The translations under genes and the position numbers were made by a program. From Alteraurantiacibacter aestuarii (lineage in GTDB: Bacteria > Pseudomonadota > Alphaproteobacteria > Sphingomonadales > Sphingomonadaceae), in NCBI RefSeq assembly GCF_009827405.1, contig NZ_WTYY01000003.1:434001-498000 (forward strand): a DNA stretch of 64,000 nucleotides. Direction: 5' to 3'. Below the pieces are notes generated by a model that saw only the letters and a list, made by a program, of their open reading frames with translations, was not told where the DNA came from and searched no databases. Below are positions 63,859-64,000 of this stretch, piece by piece (the stretch's first letter is position 1; every line of letters begins with the position of its first letter).

Positions 63859-64000
63859 ATGTTTGAAGGAAAACTTCCAAAAGCGCACTTCGCGCCTGAT
63901 TTTTCACAGCAATCCGCCCGTGCCGGATCGCTGCGTCAAATGACCTGGAGCGATCTGCGCGCCCGGCTGGAGGCGGCGCATGACCTGCACGCGGCCATGG
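63859..64000 (+). CDS. Truncated hypothetical protein (runs off the window)
   Basis: An open frame starts at ATG 63859 and continues without a stop to the end of the window. The first 47 residues read [14 protein letters not shown] then [20 protein letters not shown], with a predicted helix at the end. A weak AGGCCGCG-like ribosome-binding site precedes it. I do not recognise a family. It is divergent from mnmA and downstream of a CtrA-like box, and the window cuts it. Confidence 0.55.
   Translation, partial: MFEGKLPKAHFAPDFSQQSARAGSLRQMTWSDLRARLEAAHDLHAAM

Overview
The window looks like a chromosomal core segment from a high-GC alphaproteobacterium of the order Sphingomonadales, most likely the Erythrobacteraceae. 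The evidence is the family make-up (DUF1491, DUF6489, DUF1192, TrcR/DUF1013, gamma-carbonic anhydrase, SUV3-like helicase next to S4/FdxA/CarD), the gene order around hemE, and GC-rich coding with frequent ATGA or GTGA overlaps. The taxonomy is inferred from protein style and gene order, not from a marker-gene search. I saw no rRNA, tRNA, CRISPR array, insertion sequence, integrase or prophage. About 95% of the window is coding, and no gene looks broken.

The most notable region is the probable replication origin. Around 8.25-8.55 kb lies a 300-base non-coding gap between a leftward run (PPDK-regulatory protein, maf, aroE, coaE, dnaQ, then hpf, ptsN and others) and a rightward run (hemE, hemJ, rho, DUF6489, mnmE, mnmG, rsmG, parA, parB). 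This matches the conserved arrangement around the Caulobacter origin Cori. The gap holds several relaxed DnaA-box-like nonamers and a 28-base stretch that is about 93% A/T. Three near-perfect parS palindromes lie 5-7 kb to the right, one in the mnmE-mnmG gap and two inside rsmG, just before parAB.

Layout: 0-1.7 kb, CBS protein, erpA, xthA. 1.7-8.25 kb, leftward cell-wall hydrolase, small proteins, ptsN, hpf and the dnaQ-coaE-aroE-maf-PDRP operon. 8.25-8.55 kb, candidate oriC. 8.55-17.6 kb, haem, rho, tRNA modification and chromosome segregation. 17.6-26 kb, envelope and metabolic singletons (glycine-zipper protein, free Met-R-SO reductase, sorbosone-dehydrogenase-like protein, DUF815 ATPase, arylsulfotransferase-like protein, Sua5, GIN-domain protein) ending with carD. 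26-29.5 kb, leftward SUV3 helicase, S4 protein and ferredoxin operon feeding towards carD. 29.7-33.8 kb, M23 peptidase, hemB, GNAT, gamma-CA and DUF167. 33.8-37 kb, an orphan small peptide, clpA and DUF1192. 37-41.1 kb, quinone oxidoreductase plus NTF2-like protein, then a PlcP-like phosphoesterase and a lipid glycosyltransferase. 41.2-43.7 kb, trcR and a bactofilin-M23 pair. 43.8-51.7 kb, the conserved proA-(aldo/keto reductase)-nadD-rsfS-rlmH-envC-ctpA-dsbB-coq7 row. 51.8-55.3 kb, wecB-wecC (UDP-ManNAcA supply). 55.3-64 kb, GFA, fabI, BrkB, DnaJ, pdxH, CDF, PhzF, a serine hydrolase, a small domain protein, mnmA and a truncated last gene.

Functionally this is a housekeeping neighbourhood: replication start and segregation, tetrapyrrole synthesis (hemE, hemJ, hemB), tRNA and ribosome modification (mnmE, mnmG, mnmA, rsmG, rlmH, sua5, rsfS, hpf), and many envelope-remodelling factors (SleB hydrolase, three M23/LytM proteins, bactofilin, CtpA). 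No complete new system is obvious. The best leads are the origin/parS architecture, a possible phosphate-stress lipid-remodelling pair, an orphan RiPP-leader-like peptide gene with a palindromic operator, a stand-alone version of a domain normally fused to serine hydrolases, and several CtrA-like promoter sites.
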